From Ponticaulis sp. (GTDB lineage Bacteria > Pseudomonadota > Alphaproteobacteria > Caulobacterales > Hyphomonadaceae), in contig NZLU01000067.1 in the NCBI GenBank assembly GCA_002692725.1, positions 124,001 through 188,000 on the forward strand: 64,000 nt of DNA, written 5' to 3'. This document shows, piece by piece, positions 53,914 through 62,852 of this stretch. A model generated the notes under the pieces. It had not been told where the DNA came from. It did no database searches and worked only from the letters and a program-made list of their open reading frames with translations. Position 1 is the stretch's first letter; each line of letters opens with the position of its first letter. The position numbers and the translations under genes are program-made.

Positions 53914-55188
53914 ATGAGCTTGGATCTGCCCCGGCCTGACACATCTTCCCGTTCCGATTCGAAACCGTCTCTTTCCTCTTTCTGGCAGCGACTCATCGAA
54001 ATGATGACCCCGCCCGCGACGACCACGCTGGCCGATACAACCTCTCTCAGAATCCGCATCGCACGGCCCCTGTGCATTTTTTTCATGATCTGGGTTCACA
54101 CCAATCCGGGGATCGCCGCGTTCGATATCGCTGGCCATGGTGTCCGCGCTGAGGACTGGTATCGCTTCATTTTCGCAGACGGCATTGGCCGCACCAGCAT
54201 CGGACTTCTGGCCATTGCCTCCGGCTTTCTGGCCATCGGCACCGCCCGGGTCTTCCCCTTTGGCAAATTCGCCATGAAACGCGTACGCAGCCTCCTTCTC
54301 CCCATGGTGATCTGGAGTGCCATCATTCTGTGTTTTTACCTTCTCGGAGAACAGGTCGAGACCGGCTATCTGGAACGTCAGGTCGGCGAAAGCTGGTCTT
54401 GGGAAAACGTGCCGAACTGGCTGTTCGGCATCACAGATCACCCGGCGAACTTCCCGCTCGGATTTCTGCGTGACCTCTTCATCTGCGCCCTGCTGACGCC
54501 GGTTTTCGTGCTCGCCATGCGCAAGGCGGCGCTGCCCGTGCTCGCTGTTCTGTTCATCCTGATGGTCACCCATGCGCCAACACCCTTCCTCGGGAACAAC
54601 ATTCCGCTTTTCTACGGCCTGGGCGTCTGGCTGGCGCTTAATGGGCGGTCCATGGAGCATTGGGCCGACACCAATCGCATGAAAATTCTTCTGACCTTCG
54701 CGGCATATTGCATCTTCACGGCCGGCTTTCGCTTCTATGTCACAGCCCATCCGGACCAGAATCTGGAGCCCGTTTTCCACGGCTTCATGGAAGTCCAAAG
54801 GCTGGTCGGCGCAGCCGCATTCTGGGTCATTGCAGGCCTTATCGCGAAGCAAAACTGGGCGAGCCTGATCTCACGCTTTGAGCCCTTCGCTTTCTTCGTG
54901 TTCTGCAGCCATCTGATCATCTCGACTCTGTTCTGGATTCCGTTCCAGAAACTGATCGGCGGCTATTATCACCCACTTTACCCGGTATTTTTCACGCTGG
55001 CGCCCATCCTGATCTATCTCACCGCCGTCGCTGGCGCGCTGATACTCGCCCGCATTCTGCCCGTGCTGTCGACTCTGTTGAATGGCGGGCGTCCGCTACC
55101 GAAAGATGGATTTGCACGCCTTTGCCGGCCGATCACGGCTAAGCCCGCCAAACCCGCTGAGAACATGGGCGACAGAAAGCTGATCTGA
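53914..55188 (+). CDS. acyltransferase family membrane protein
   Basis: A 424-residue protein of the acyltransferase-3 type. The N-terminal 35 residues are polar; then come about ten membrane segments, with RIRIARPLCIFFMIWVHTNPG giving the His of the active site. It may acylate an envelope sugar. There is no good ribosome site in front of the ATG. Confidence 0.8.
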   Translation: MSLDLPRPDTSSRSDSKPSLSSFWQRLIEMMTPPATTTLADTTSLRIRIARPLCIFFMIWVHTNPGIAAFDIAGHGVRAEDWYRFIFADGIGRTSIGLLAIASGFLAIGTARVFPFGKFAMKRVRSLLLPMVIWSAIILCFYLLGEQVETGYLERQVGESWSWENVPNWLFGITDHPANFPLGFLRDLFICALLTPVFVLAMRKAALPVLAVLFILMVTHAPTPFLGNNIPLFYGLGVWLALNGRSMEHWADTNRMKILLTFAAYCIFTAGFRFYVTAHPDQNLEPVFHGFMEVQRLVGAAAFWVIAGLIAKQNWASLISRFEPFAFFVFCSHLIISTLFWIPFQKLIGGYYHPLYPVFFTLAPILIYLTAVAGALILARILPVLSTLLNGGRPLPKDGFARLCRPITAKPAKPAENMGDRKLI

Positions 55189-55193
55189 TCGCG

Positions 55194-55637
55194 TCAGAGG
55201 AACAAGCGCATAAGCTCGCGCAACACAATCACGAACAAACAGAGTGTCGACGCCACGAACACATAAAACCGATAGCTCACAACATTCACAGTGGCCTGAA
55301 TAAGGGAATGGACCACCCGCAGCACGACATAGGCCCACAGAAACCCGACATTCACTTTGTCATGTCCGCCGCCGAGCGCCAGGAAGAAGGCCAGCGCATA
55401 GAACAGGGTCGGCTGTTCGTGCAGATGATTGTAATTGTCTCCAATGCCGCGAATCTTTTGCGGCAAGACGTCATGCAATTCGTGAACGTGCTTGCCCTTT
55501 TGCGGGTGGATCTTGTGCTTCCGCATCGCCGGAATGCGGGTCAGCATCACCCAGAGCCACATCACCAGCGTCCAGCTGATCAGCGCCAGAACCGGCATAA
55601 GTGCTGAAAACTGCACGTAATTCAAAGCTTCAGGCAT
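55194..55637 (-). CDS. MAPEG family membrane protein
   Basis: From the ATG at 55637 behind GGGGAGG, a 147-residue protein with four membrane segments and the polar region HDVLPQKIRGIGDNYNHLHEQPTLFYALAF, the MAPEG pattern (eicosanoid/glutathione-type membrane proteins). It could be a membrane glutathione transferase. An upstream ATG at 55712 is possible but less good. Confidence 0.8.
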   Translation of the reverse strand: MPEALNYVQFSALMPVLALISWTLVMWLWVMLTRIPAMRKHKIHPQKGKHVHELHDVLPQKIRGIGDNYNHLHEQPTLFYALAFFLALGGGHDKVNVGFLWAYVVLRVVHSLIQATVNVVSYRFYVFVASTLCLFVIVLRELMRLFL

Positions 55638-55753
55638 CAGGGCCTCCCCGTCTTTGGTCTCCTTAAGGGCATAGCGCAGATCCGGCATCTTGGCACTTGC
55701 CAGATTAACCATAAACTGAAATACTACTTTTAATTGTTTTTCGGGAGATTGTA

Positions 55754-56263
55754 ATGTCAGATACCGCAGCTCTGAATTTGGACCGCGCTGGACAGGAAAC
55801 GGCAGAAAACTGGGGTCTGACAGCTGTTAAACAGGCGCTCGCACCCGGTGGACGGACCTATGATCTTCCTTTCATGAAGACGGCAGGTTTTTCCGGCACG
55901 GTCACATTGCTCCATGCTGAAAAAGGGCTGGTCGATCTGGAATGGCAGGCCGAAGCACCACTGAACAGCTATGACGGGATCGTCCATGGCGGCATGCAGG
56001 CCGCCCTCGCCGATATTGCCCAGGGACACGCCTACTCAACCCTGATCGACGCTCCGTGCGGCTTCTCCACCGTCGATCTCTCTTCGCGTTATCTTCGCCC
56101 CATGCCGTCTGGCCAGACCTATCGCGTGACAACCCATGTGCTGGAAAGCACCCGTAGGACCGCACTGATCGAAACCATTATGAAACGTGCAGACGGCAAA
56201 ACCCTCTCCCGTTTCGTCGGAAACTGGCAAATGGTTGAACGGGATTTCAAACTGAAGAATTGA
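55754..56263 (+). CDS. PaaI-type thioesterase (hot dog fold)
   Basis: A 169-residue protein with DGIVHGGMQAALADIAQGHAYST, the usual hot-dog thioesterase signature with the catalytic Asp/Gly region, and a GXXXTVDLSSRYLRP strand. It likely hydrolyses a small acyl-CoA. A clean GGGAGA site precedes the ATG. Substrate unknown. Confidence 0.85.
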   Translation: MSDTAALNLDRAGQETAENWGLTAVKQALAPGGRTYDLPFMKTAGFSGTVTLLHAEKGLVDLEWQAEAPLNSYDGIVHGGMQAALADIAQGHAYSTLIDAPCGFSTVDLSSRYLRPMPSGQTYRVTTHVLESTRRTALIETIMKRADGKTLSRFVGNWQMVERDFKLKN

Positions 56264-56289
56264 TAACGCCGCGCGCGTGGCAGCTTCAC

Positions 56290-56661
56290 CTATTTCCGGT
56301 CCTCAAATCTTGCCTGCTCGGCTTTGTTGGCGATCTGAAGCGCCATCAAAAGTGATTTGGCTTTTGGCAGCATGACCAGGCTGGCAATTGTGGTGATGAT
56401 CACCAGAATGAGCATCAGAATGATCTTTACCCAGATCGGCTGATTGGCCAGCGGGATGATAAATCCGAACGGCGCAAACAAAATCAGGACGATAAAGCCA
56501 ACAAAAAAGGCGGGGCCATCGGCCGTGTCCGCCTGGGTAAAATCCTGTCCGCAGGCTTCGCAGGCAGGTTTGAATTTCAGAAAGCTACGAAAAACGCGGC
56601 CCTGACCACAGGTCGGGCAGCGTTCTTTTAATCCGGCAGAAATGGGAGACACATGTGACAT
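56290..56661 (-). CDS. DUF983 family protein
   Basis: A 123-residue protein with an N-terminal zinc ribbon CPTCGQGRVF-SFLKFKPACEACGQDF and two membrane segments. DUF983 is common in alphaproteobacteria and of unknown function. It stands alone between the thioesterase and the cytochrome. Confidence 0.82.
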   Translation of the reverse strand: MSHVSPISAGLKERCPTCGQGRVFRSFLKFKPACEACGQDFTQADTADGPAFFVGFIVLILFAPFGFIIPLANQPIWVKIILMLILVIITTIASLVMLPKAKSLLMALQIANKAEQARFEDRK

Positions 56662-56723
56662 GCCTCCCTATTGCCGCGCCGCCCCTTTTGGGTCAACGCG
56701 GCTTTTTAGCACTCTCTAATTTA

Positions 56724-57164
56724 TTACTCAGAGAGGCTTGCAAGGAAGGCGACGATGTCTTCAGACGCTTCAGCATCATTCGTGCCCAGCGGCATGCTGG
56801 AAACAGCGCTGGACCCGTTATACTCGCTCAGGAAAACCTGCGGCGATGTGATGAAAGCGATCAAATTCTCTTCGGTCCACACCAGGCCTTTTTCTTTGGC
56901 TGTTTTCATGGCCGCAGAATAACGCGAAGACGATGGGCCTTCTGCAGACGCAGCTTCTGATCCGACAACGCCTGAAAGATCGATGTTGATCGGGCTTGGA
57001 GAGCCCATTCTTGTGCCATCATTCGTGGTGACGATATGGCAAGTCGTGCACATTTTCTGTTGGAAAAACGCCTGTCCAGCTTCAGCTTCGCCGGTACCAT
57101 CCTGAGCGATTGCTGGCATTGCAGTTCCGAGAACAAGTGCAGAAAAAGCAATTTTGAGTTTCAT
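56724..57164 (-). CDS. class I cytochrome c, soluble periplasmic
   Basis: The ATG at 57164 (MKLKIAFSALVLGTAMPAIAQD) gives a signal peptide. The 146-residue protein has the haem motif CTTCH at residues near 40 and a C-terminal helix (DIVAFLASLSE) with the Met ligand possibly in VSSMPLGTNDAEASEDIV. It carries electrons in the periplasm. Confidence 0.85.
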   Translation of the reverse strand: MKLKIAFSALVLGTAMPAIAQDGTGEAEAGQAFFQQKMCTTCHIVTTNDGTRMGSPSPINIDLSGVVGSEAASAEGPSSSRYSAAMKTAKEKGLVWTEENLIAFITSPQVFLSEYNGSSAVSSMPLGTNDAEASEDIVAFLASLSE

Positions 57165-57343
57165 GGGGACCCCCTGACAAAAATTATTGTTTCGACGCAT
57201 ATCTCTTTATCTACGTCGCAATAGTCAACTGACATCAGCAGTTACAAAAGCGTGATTAACACATGGAGTTTGAACCAATTCTGAATAAAACAGTCAGCTA
57301 TTGTATAAGTCGATTGTAATTCATTATAAAAATCAGGAGTTTC

Positions 57344-58018
57344 ATGCGGTTTTCCCTTCCAGAAAACTGGCCATCTACGCCTGACGAGGCACGCGACATG
57401 CAGGTGCGCCTTGCGCCTCAAATTCGCGAATGCCCGCTTTCTGTGCGACCCAGAACGCTCGCAGGGGTCGATGTGGCTTATGATGACGCGACAGACACGG
57501 TCATTGCCGCCGTGACCATGCATGACGCAGAAACCTTGGCGATCACAGAAAAAGCGATCGCATCGGATGCTCTGGCTTTCCCCTATATGTCGGGCCTGTT
57601 CTCGTTTCGCGAAATCCCGCCGGTCTTAAAGGCGCTAAATCAGCTGGACACGCTGCCAGACATTTTGATTTGCGACGGCCATGGCCGCGCCCATCCCAGG
57701 CGTATCGGGCTCGCCAGTCATCTTGGACTGCTCGTCGGCCTGCCCAGCATTGGTTGCGCGAAAACGCATTTGTTCGGCAAATATTTGCCGCCGGGCGAGA
57801 CGCGCGGTGATCATGCCCCGATTACGCATGAGGGCGAAATTATCGGTGCAGTCCTTCGGACGCAGACCGGCGTTAATCCGGTCTATGTCTCCGTCGGGCA
57901 TCTGATCACCCTCAGCGAGGCGATTGAAATCATCCTTGCCGCAGCTCCAGACTATCGCCTGCCCGAAACAACACGGGCGGCCGATCAGGCCGTGCGCCGC
58001 GCCATGTCAGGGCGGTAG
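57344..58018 (+). CDS. nfi: endonuclease V
   Basis: A 224-residue protein with RTLAGVDVAYDDATDTVIAA, YMSGLFSFREIPPVL, ILICDGHGRAHPRRIGLASHLGLL and IGCAKTHLF, which are the conserved blocks of endonuclease V, including the catalytic Asp and Glu. It cuts DNA near hypoxanthine (deaminated adenine) for repair. It is a single gene with a GGAG site. Confidence 0.92.
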   Translation: MRFSLPENWPSTPDEARDMQVRLAPQIRECPLSVRPRTLAGVDVAYDDATDTVIAAVTMHDAETLAITEKAIASDALAFPYMSGLFSFREIPPVLKALNQLDTLPDILICDGHGRAHPRRIGLASHLGLLVGLPSIGCAKTHLFGKYLPPGETRGDHAPITHEGEIIGAVLRTQTGVNPVYVSVGHLITLSEAIEIILAAAPDYRLPETTRAADQAVRRAMSGR

Positions 58019-58020
58019 AT

Positions 58021-59091
58021 CTATCGCCAGCCTGCCCGGTCAAACACTTTCACAGCGTCGGTCTGGTTCGTCCCCAGCGCCACGACGTGGAGATCATCCT
58101 CCCTGAAGTCACCCAATTCAGCCACCTGGTCTGCTGTCGCTGCCTCAGGGTTCACCGGATACTCGTTATTGCCGGATGAAAACTTCGTCTGAATATCTGG
58201 CCGGGTCAGAAACTCGAGCAGGGCAATCGCATTGTCGGGGTTTTTCGCATATTGGGTCAGGCCGATCCCCGACACATTCACATGGGTGCCGCTCGTATCC
58301 TGATTGGGAAAAATAATGCCAACATTGTCATAGACACTGCGCATGGCAGGATTGGACGCCCCGGCATACCGGGCGATGTAATAAGTGTTGGCCAAGCCGA
58401 TCTTGCACTCACCGGCTGCGATGGATTCAAGAATGCTGGTATCATTGCCCTGCGGTGGACGCGCGAAATTCGCAACCACGCCCGAAGCCCAGGCCTCTGC
58501 GGCCTCCAGACCATCTCGTTCAATGATCGAGGCCAGAAGCGAGATGTTATAGATGTTGGTGGATGACCGCATGCAGATCTGTCCGGCCAGCGAAGGATCT
58601 GCGAGGTCCTCATATGTCGTGATCCCCTCAGGCGCGCCATCGGCCTTGTTATAGACAATCACACGAGCGCGTTTGGTGATGCCCCACCATTTGCCTTCTG
58701 TATCCCGAAAGGATTCCGGCACACGAGAAGAGAGCGTTTCATTCTCGATCGGCTGGAAGACATCCGCCTCGACAGCCCGCCAGAGGCGTCCAGCATCCAC
58801 GGTCATCAGCACATCGGCCGGCGAGAATTCAGCCTCGCTGACGAGCCGTTGGATCAATTGCTCGCTTTCCGCCTCGAGAAGATTGACCTTAATGCCGGTT
58901 TCCCGCGTGAACTGATCGAAAATAACCCGGTCTGAATCATAATGCCGTGCGGAATACACATTCACCATGCCCGTGGCCGGAACGACGGGCGTAGCACTTT
59001 GCGTAGTGGCTGGCCCGCTTTCATTCCCGCCAGCCCCACACGCGACAAGCAACAAAGACAGACTGGCGGCGAAAATTGAACGTATGGCCAA
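58021..59091 (-). CDS. ferric iron ABC transporter, substrate-binding lipoprotein
   Basis: A 356-residue protein with a lipobox (LLLVAC, C18) and the periplasmic-binding start MVNVYSARHYDSDRVIFDQFTRETGI followed by PADVLMTVDAGRLWRA, as in FbpA/FutA-type ferric-binding proteins. It binds Fe(III) for import. It lies behind the ATPase gene with 69 bases between, in which an Irr-like box sits, so it may also have its own promoter. Confidence 0.88.
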   Translation of the reverse strand: MAIRSIFAASLSLLLVACGAGGNESGPATTQSATPVVPATGMVNVYSARHYDSDRVIFDQFTRETGIKVNLLEAESEQLIQRLVSEAEFSPADVLMTVDAGRLWRAVEADVFQPIENETLSSRVPESFRDTEGKWWGITKRARVIVYNKADGAPEGITTYEDLADPSLAGQICMRSSTNIYNISLLASIIERDGLEAAEAWASGVVANFARPPQGNDTSILESIAAGECKIGLANTYYIARYAGASNPAMRSVYDNVGIIFPNQDTSGTHVNVSGIGLTQYAKNPDNAIALLEFLTRPDIQTKFSSGNNEYPVNPEAATADQVAELGDFREDDLHVVALGTNQTDAVKVFDRAGWR

Positions 59092-59104
59092 GAGCGGCTC
59101 CTTA

Positions 59105-59121
59105 TTGAGAACCGTTCTTAT
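59105..59121 (-). promoter_or_regulatory. Irr/ICE-like box upstream of the iron-binding protein gene
   Basis: TTGAGAACCGTTCTTAT has the core AGAA-N3-TTCT of alphaproteobacterial iron control elements, with a perfect 5+5 inverted core at 59108-59118, 14 bases before the SBP start. Confidence 0.5.
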
Positions 59122-59160
59122 CTAGAACCTTTGCGAGCGCGTCTCAAGTACTGAACGCGA

Positions 59161-60207
59161 CTATTTTGCAAAAAGGAAGGCATGTTCAGCGCGGAGAGAG
59201 ATCTGACCCCGTTTACCCGGCTCGGGAATATCACCGCCCGCCAGATCAACCCGGACGAGATCGCGCTGACCGGACTCAGTCGGTGAGAGGAACAGAACCC
59301 GGCCATTACTGCGATATCGGACGTCACGCACGACCCAGTCACCATCATCCCTGGCCTCAAACGCAGCGCCAGCGGGGCGCAGAACCAATTCGGACGCAAC
59401 ACCCGGCGCAATATCTGACTTCAGCTCACCCAGCTTCAGCCGTCCGGACGACATGACGAAATGATCATCCTGGATTTTCCCGTCAAAACTCTGCGCCTCG
59501 CCGAACAGGCTTGCCACACCCGCATTCACAGGTTTGTTCACCACAATGTCGGGCCGGTCAGCCTGGCTGATCACCCCATCGGACATAATCGCAATCCGGT
59601 CAGACATTTCGAGCGCTTCATCCGGATCATGAGTGACCAGAATGGTTGCGCTGCCCGCTTCCTTCAGAAGCAAACGCGCAGACTCGCGCAAAGATCGCCG
59701 CAGGATAACATCAACACTGGCATATGGCTCGTCCAGCAGCATGACCGCCGGGGCAGGCGCAAGCGCGCGCGCCAGCGCGACCCTCTGCTGTTGCCCGCCA
59801 GACAATGTGCCAGGCATACGATCATCCAACCCCTGCAAGCCGACCATATCCAACAGCGATTTACGGCGCTTTTCGCGCTCGCCTCTGGGCGTGTTGCTCA
59901 GACCAAATTCAATATTGTCAGCGACGCTCATATTCGGAAAAAGCGCGTGTTCCTGAAACACCAGGCCGACAGGGCGCTTCTCCGGCGCAGGATGGAAATC
60001 AGGCGTCGCCAAGGTCTCGTTATCGAGCAGGATCCGCCCCTCTGCCACCCGCTCCAGACCCGCCACCAATCGCAGCAATGTAGTCTTCCCGCAGCCGGAT
60101 GGCCCGAGCAAAGTCACCACCTCCCCAGCGTCCACAGACAGTGACAGCGACTGCAAGGTCTCGGTGCGACCATAAGCGTGAGAGATATTTTCGAGAATGA
60201 GTGTCAT
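59161..60207 (-). CDS. ferric iron ABC transporter ATP-binding protein
   Basis: A 348-residue ABC ATPase: Walker A GPSGCGKTTLLRL, Q-loop FQEHALFP, signature LSGGQQQRVALARAL, Walker B VMLLDEPYASVD, H-loop LVTHDPDEA, then a C-terminal TOBE-like region. It powers the iron importer with the permease (60253-61932) and the binding protein. It starts 45 bases from the permease start in the opposite direction, so the two share a short promoter region. Confidence 0.9.
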   Translation of the reverse strand: MTLILENISHAYGRTETLQSLSLSVDAGEVVTLLGPSGCGKTTLLRLVAGLERVAEGRILLDNETLATPDFHPAPEKRPVGLVFQEHALFPNMSVADNIEFGLSNTPRGEREKRRKSLLDMVGLQGLDDRMPGTLSGGQQQRVALARALAPAPAVMLLDEPYASVDVILRRSLRESARLLLKEAGSATILVTHDPDEALEMSDRIAIMSDGVISQADRPDIVVNKPVNAGVASLFGEAQSFDGKIQDDHFVMSSGRLKLGELKSDIAPGVASELVLRPAGAAFEARDDGDWVVRDVRYRSNGRVLFLSPTESGQRDLVRVDLAGGDIPEPGKRGQISLRAEHAFLFAK

Positions 60208-60252
60208 GAACAGATAATTGACCGGGTGAAGTCCTCGGTCTAGAGCGAGAAA

Positions 60253-61932
60253 ATGACAGCGTCAAAATTAATTCCGTCACAACAGGTCACATCGCCGCGT
60301 ATTCCCACGCGGTTATGGGTGACGTTGTCTGGAATCCTGCTGCTGGCCGCGCTCCTCATGCTGCCGATTTTTGGCGTACTTATCGGTGCGCTGGGGGAAA
60401 GCGATGGCACGTGGGAACACCTCAAAAACACTGTATTGACTGACTATGTCGTCAACACGCTGGCGCTGATGACATGGGTTGGCGTGCTGACCTTCCTGAT
60501 CGGCACCGGCTCAGCCTGGCTGGTCACATCGCTGAATTTTCCAGGTCGCCGAAGTCTTGAATGGCTGCTCGTGCTACCACTCGCCTCTCCGGCCTATATC
60601 ATCGCCTATGTCTACACCGACCTGCTGGACTTCGCAGGTCCCGTGCAGACGACCTTGCGCGCGCTGACAGGGCTGGAGGCCGGCCAGTATTGGTTCCCGC
60701 CCATCAGAACACTTGAGGGGGCCGGCATCGTCTTGTCCTTTGTCCTTTATCCTTATGTCTATCTCATCGCCCGCAGCGCCTTTCTGAACCAATCCCAGAC
60801 ACGATTTCTGGCCGCCCGCTCACTTGGCGCATCGCCCATGCGCGCCTTCTGGTCCGTCGCCTTGCCCAGCGCCCGCCCGGCTATTCTGGCCGGGGTCGCC
60901 CTCACGCTGATGGAGACCGCCGCAGACTTCGGCGTCGCCGACTATTTCGGCATTTCCACCTTCTCGACCGGTATTTACCGCGCCTGGTATGGCATGGGCG
61001 ATCCGGTGTCCTCGCTTCGTCTCGCAGGCATGCTCCTGATCATCATCGCCATATTGCTGGTGCTGGAACGCAGCGTCCGCAATTCAGCCTCCAGTTCGGA
61101 TATCGCCCGCGACCGGCTGGTCCGCCGCATGGATCCGGGGCCCATTGTGCAGACCCTTGCATTTCTCGGCTGCGCGCTTCCCGTTGTGCTGGGCTTTGTC
61201 TTTCCAGTCGGCGCGCTGGCAGTCATGGCCTTCACCGAGGGCTTGCAGACCGGGCTAAGCGAATTTCTCGGTTTCGCAACAAACAGCTTGACGCTCTCCG
61301 TCACCGTGGCGGTGATTACCCTCAGCATCGCGCTCCTGCTGGCCTATTCCCAGCGCGGTCGGACCCGCAATGAAGGCACGCTGATATCCGGCGCAGCAAC
61401 ACGTCTTGCCACGCTCGGCTATGCCCTGCCCGGCACTTTACTCGCGGTCGGGCTTCTTCTGCCACTTACCTATCTCGATAAATCCTTTGCCCGCTGGTGG
61501 ATCGACACGTTCAACGTCAATCCCGGCCTGCTCCTCACGGGCACCATCATCACCCTGATCTATGCCTGCGTTATCCGCTTCCTTACCGTCTCCTACAACA
61601 CGATCGAGCCAGCGGTCAGCGCCATCCCGCGCGCTATGGATGAAGCCGCACGCACGCTTGGATCGCGCCTGTCCCGCATTGTTTTCGAAGTGCATTTGCC
61701 GGGCCTTAAACCTGCACTTTATTCAGCAGGCCTGCTCGTCTTCATCGACACTATGCGCGAATTGCCCGCGACCCTGCTCTTGCGCCCGATCAATTATGAA
61801 ACGCTTGCCACCCGCGTTTATCGACTGGCCTCAGATGAGCGCCTCACTGAGGCCTCAGTCTCCGCACTCGCTCTGGTCTTGCTCGGCCTGATCCCCGTCA
61901 TCCTGATCAACCGGGTGTCGAAACAGAGCTAG
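60253..61932 (+). CDS. ferric iron ABC transporter permease (fused two-domain)
   Basis: A 559-residue protein with two binding-protein-dependent permease units, about twelve membrane segments, and EAA-like loops near AARSLGASPMRAFWSVALP and ARTLGSRLSRIVFEVHLPG. FbpB-like permeases have this doubled layout. It is divergent from the ATPase gene. Confidence 0.9.
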   Translation: MTASKLIPSQQVTSPRIPTRLWVTLSGILLLAALLMLPIFGVLIGALGESDGTWEHLKNTVLTDYVVNTLALMTWVGVLTFLIGTGSAWLVTSLNFPGRRSLEWLLVLPLASPAYIIAYVYTDLLDFAGPVQTTLRALTGLEAGQYWFPPIRTLEGAGIVLSFVLYPYVYLIARSAFLNQSQTRFLAARSLGASPMRAFWSVALPSARPAILAGVALTLMETAADFGVADYFGISTFSTGIYRAWYGMGDPVSSLRLAGMLLIIIAILLVLERSVRNSASSSDIARDRLVRRMDPGPIVQTLAFLGCALPVVLGFVFPVGALAVMAFTEGLQTGLSEFLGFATNSLTLSVTVAVITLSIALLLAYSQRGRTRNEGTLISGAATRLATLGYALPGTLLAVGLLLPLTYLDKSFARWWIDTFNVNPGLLLTGTIITLIYACVIRFLTVSYNTIEPAVSAIPRAMDEAARTLGSRLSRIVFEVHLPGLKPALYSAGLLVFIDTMRELPATLLLRPINYETLATRVYRLASDERLTEASVSALALVLLGLIPVILINRVSKQS

Positions 61933-62741
61933 ATCATCCCCTTATCGCGCAGGAGTTTCTCCAACAATGCCAGATCCTCTGGCGTATCCACGCCTGAAAT
62001 ATTGATCTCCGGCTCAGGAACCTCAACGACGCGAATGCGCATCCCGGCCTCAAGCATCCGCAATTGCTCAAGCCCTTCCAGCTCTTCATAAGGCGACTCT
62101 GGCAGGCTTGCGAACCGTTTCAGCGCAGCCAGCGAAAAGGCGTAAAGCCCGACATGACAAAGCACGGGCGACTGGCCCTTCGTCACCCGCAATTGCTCCT
62201 CTTTGCGCATCGCCGGAATGATGGATTTCGAAAACCAGAGCGCCCGGCCATCCTTCCCACATATACAGGTCGTGCCTGAGAAAGGCGCAGCAATCTTGTG
62301 ATTGCGCATATCATCCAGCGCCTCCCATGACAGTCGGATCACCGGCGTTGCAGCATCATCACCACTCTCGAGAACAGCGCGGCCAATCTCCGCAATCGTT
62401 TCAGCTGGCGTGAACGGCGCATCGCCCTGCAGATTGATCACCACGTCTGGCTCGACACCCAGAGCGTCAACGGCAGCAAGAGCGCGATCCGTGCCTGAAG
62501 CGACATCTTCCGGCGTCATCACAACCGGAACACCCGCCTCGAGGCAATGTGTTTCGATCCGCACATCATCCGTCGCCACCACGAATGCCGCATCCTCAAT
62601 CAGCTCTGTCGCCGCTTTTGCGGCATCCGCCACATGCAACACCATGGATTTACCGGCTATCTCTTTAAGCGGTTTGCCGGGAAAGCGTGTGGACCCATAT
62701 CGTGCTGGAACAACGATCAGACTGCGCAAGAGCGACCTCAT
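61929..62741 (-). CDS. kdsB: 3-deoxy-manno-octulosonate cytidylyltransferase
   Basis: From ATG at 62741 (MRSLLRSLIVVPARYGSTRFPGKPL) a protein of about 270 residues with the nucleotide-binding N-terminus, a VINLQGDAPFT block and SPYEELEGLEQLRML. It activates KDO as CMP-KDO for lipopolysaccharide. Its stop overlaps the permease stop. Confidence 0.93.
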   Translation of the reverse strand: MRSLLRSLIVVPARYGSTRFPGKPLKEIAGKSMVLHVADAAKAATELIEDAAFVVATDDVRIETHCLEAGVPVVMTPEDVASGTDRALAAVDALGVEPDVVINLQGDAPFTPAETIAEIGRAVLESGDDAATPVIRLSWEALDDMRNHKIAAPFSGTTCICGKDGRALWFSKSIIPAMRKEEQLRVTKGQSPVLCHVGLYAFSLAALKRFASLPESPYEELEGLEQLRMLEAGMRIRVVEVPEPEINISGVDTPEDLALLEKLLRDKGMI

Positions 62742-62852
62742 CCTGACATAAAATCTGCGGCAGAGCATGTTGTCTGCACCGCGCTATTGTCAATTTGTCA
62801 TGCAACCGCGTTAACTATAGGTCAAATCAAGAACCGACTGGAGGGTGGGTCC

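Noticed and set aside
53767..54852. Minus strand open frame of 361 codons
   Set aside because: It is antisense to the acyltransferase gene at 53914-55188, which has clear membrane segments; the minus translation is Arg/Gly/Glu-rich noise.
56662..56723. GC-rich hairpin downstream of the cytochrome gene as terminator
   Set aside because: The stem is imperfect and no T run follows on the minus strand.
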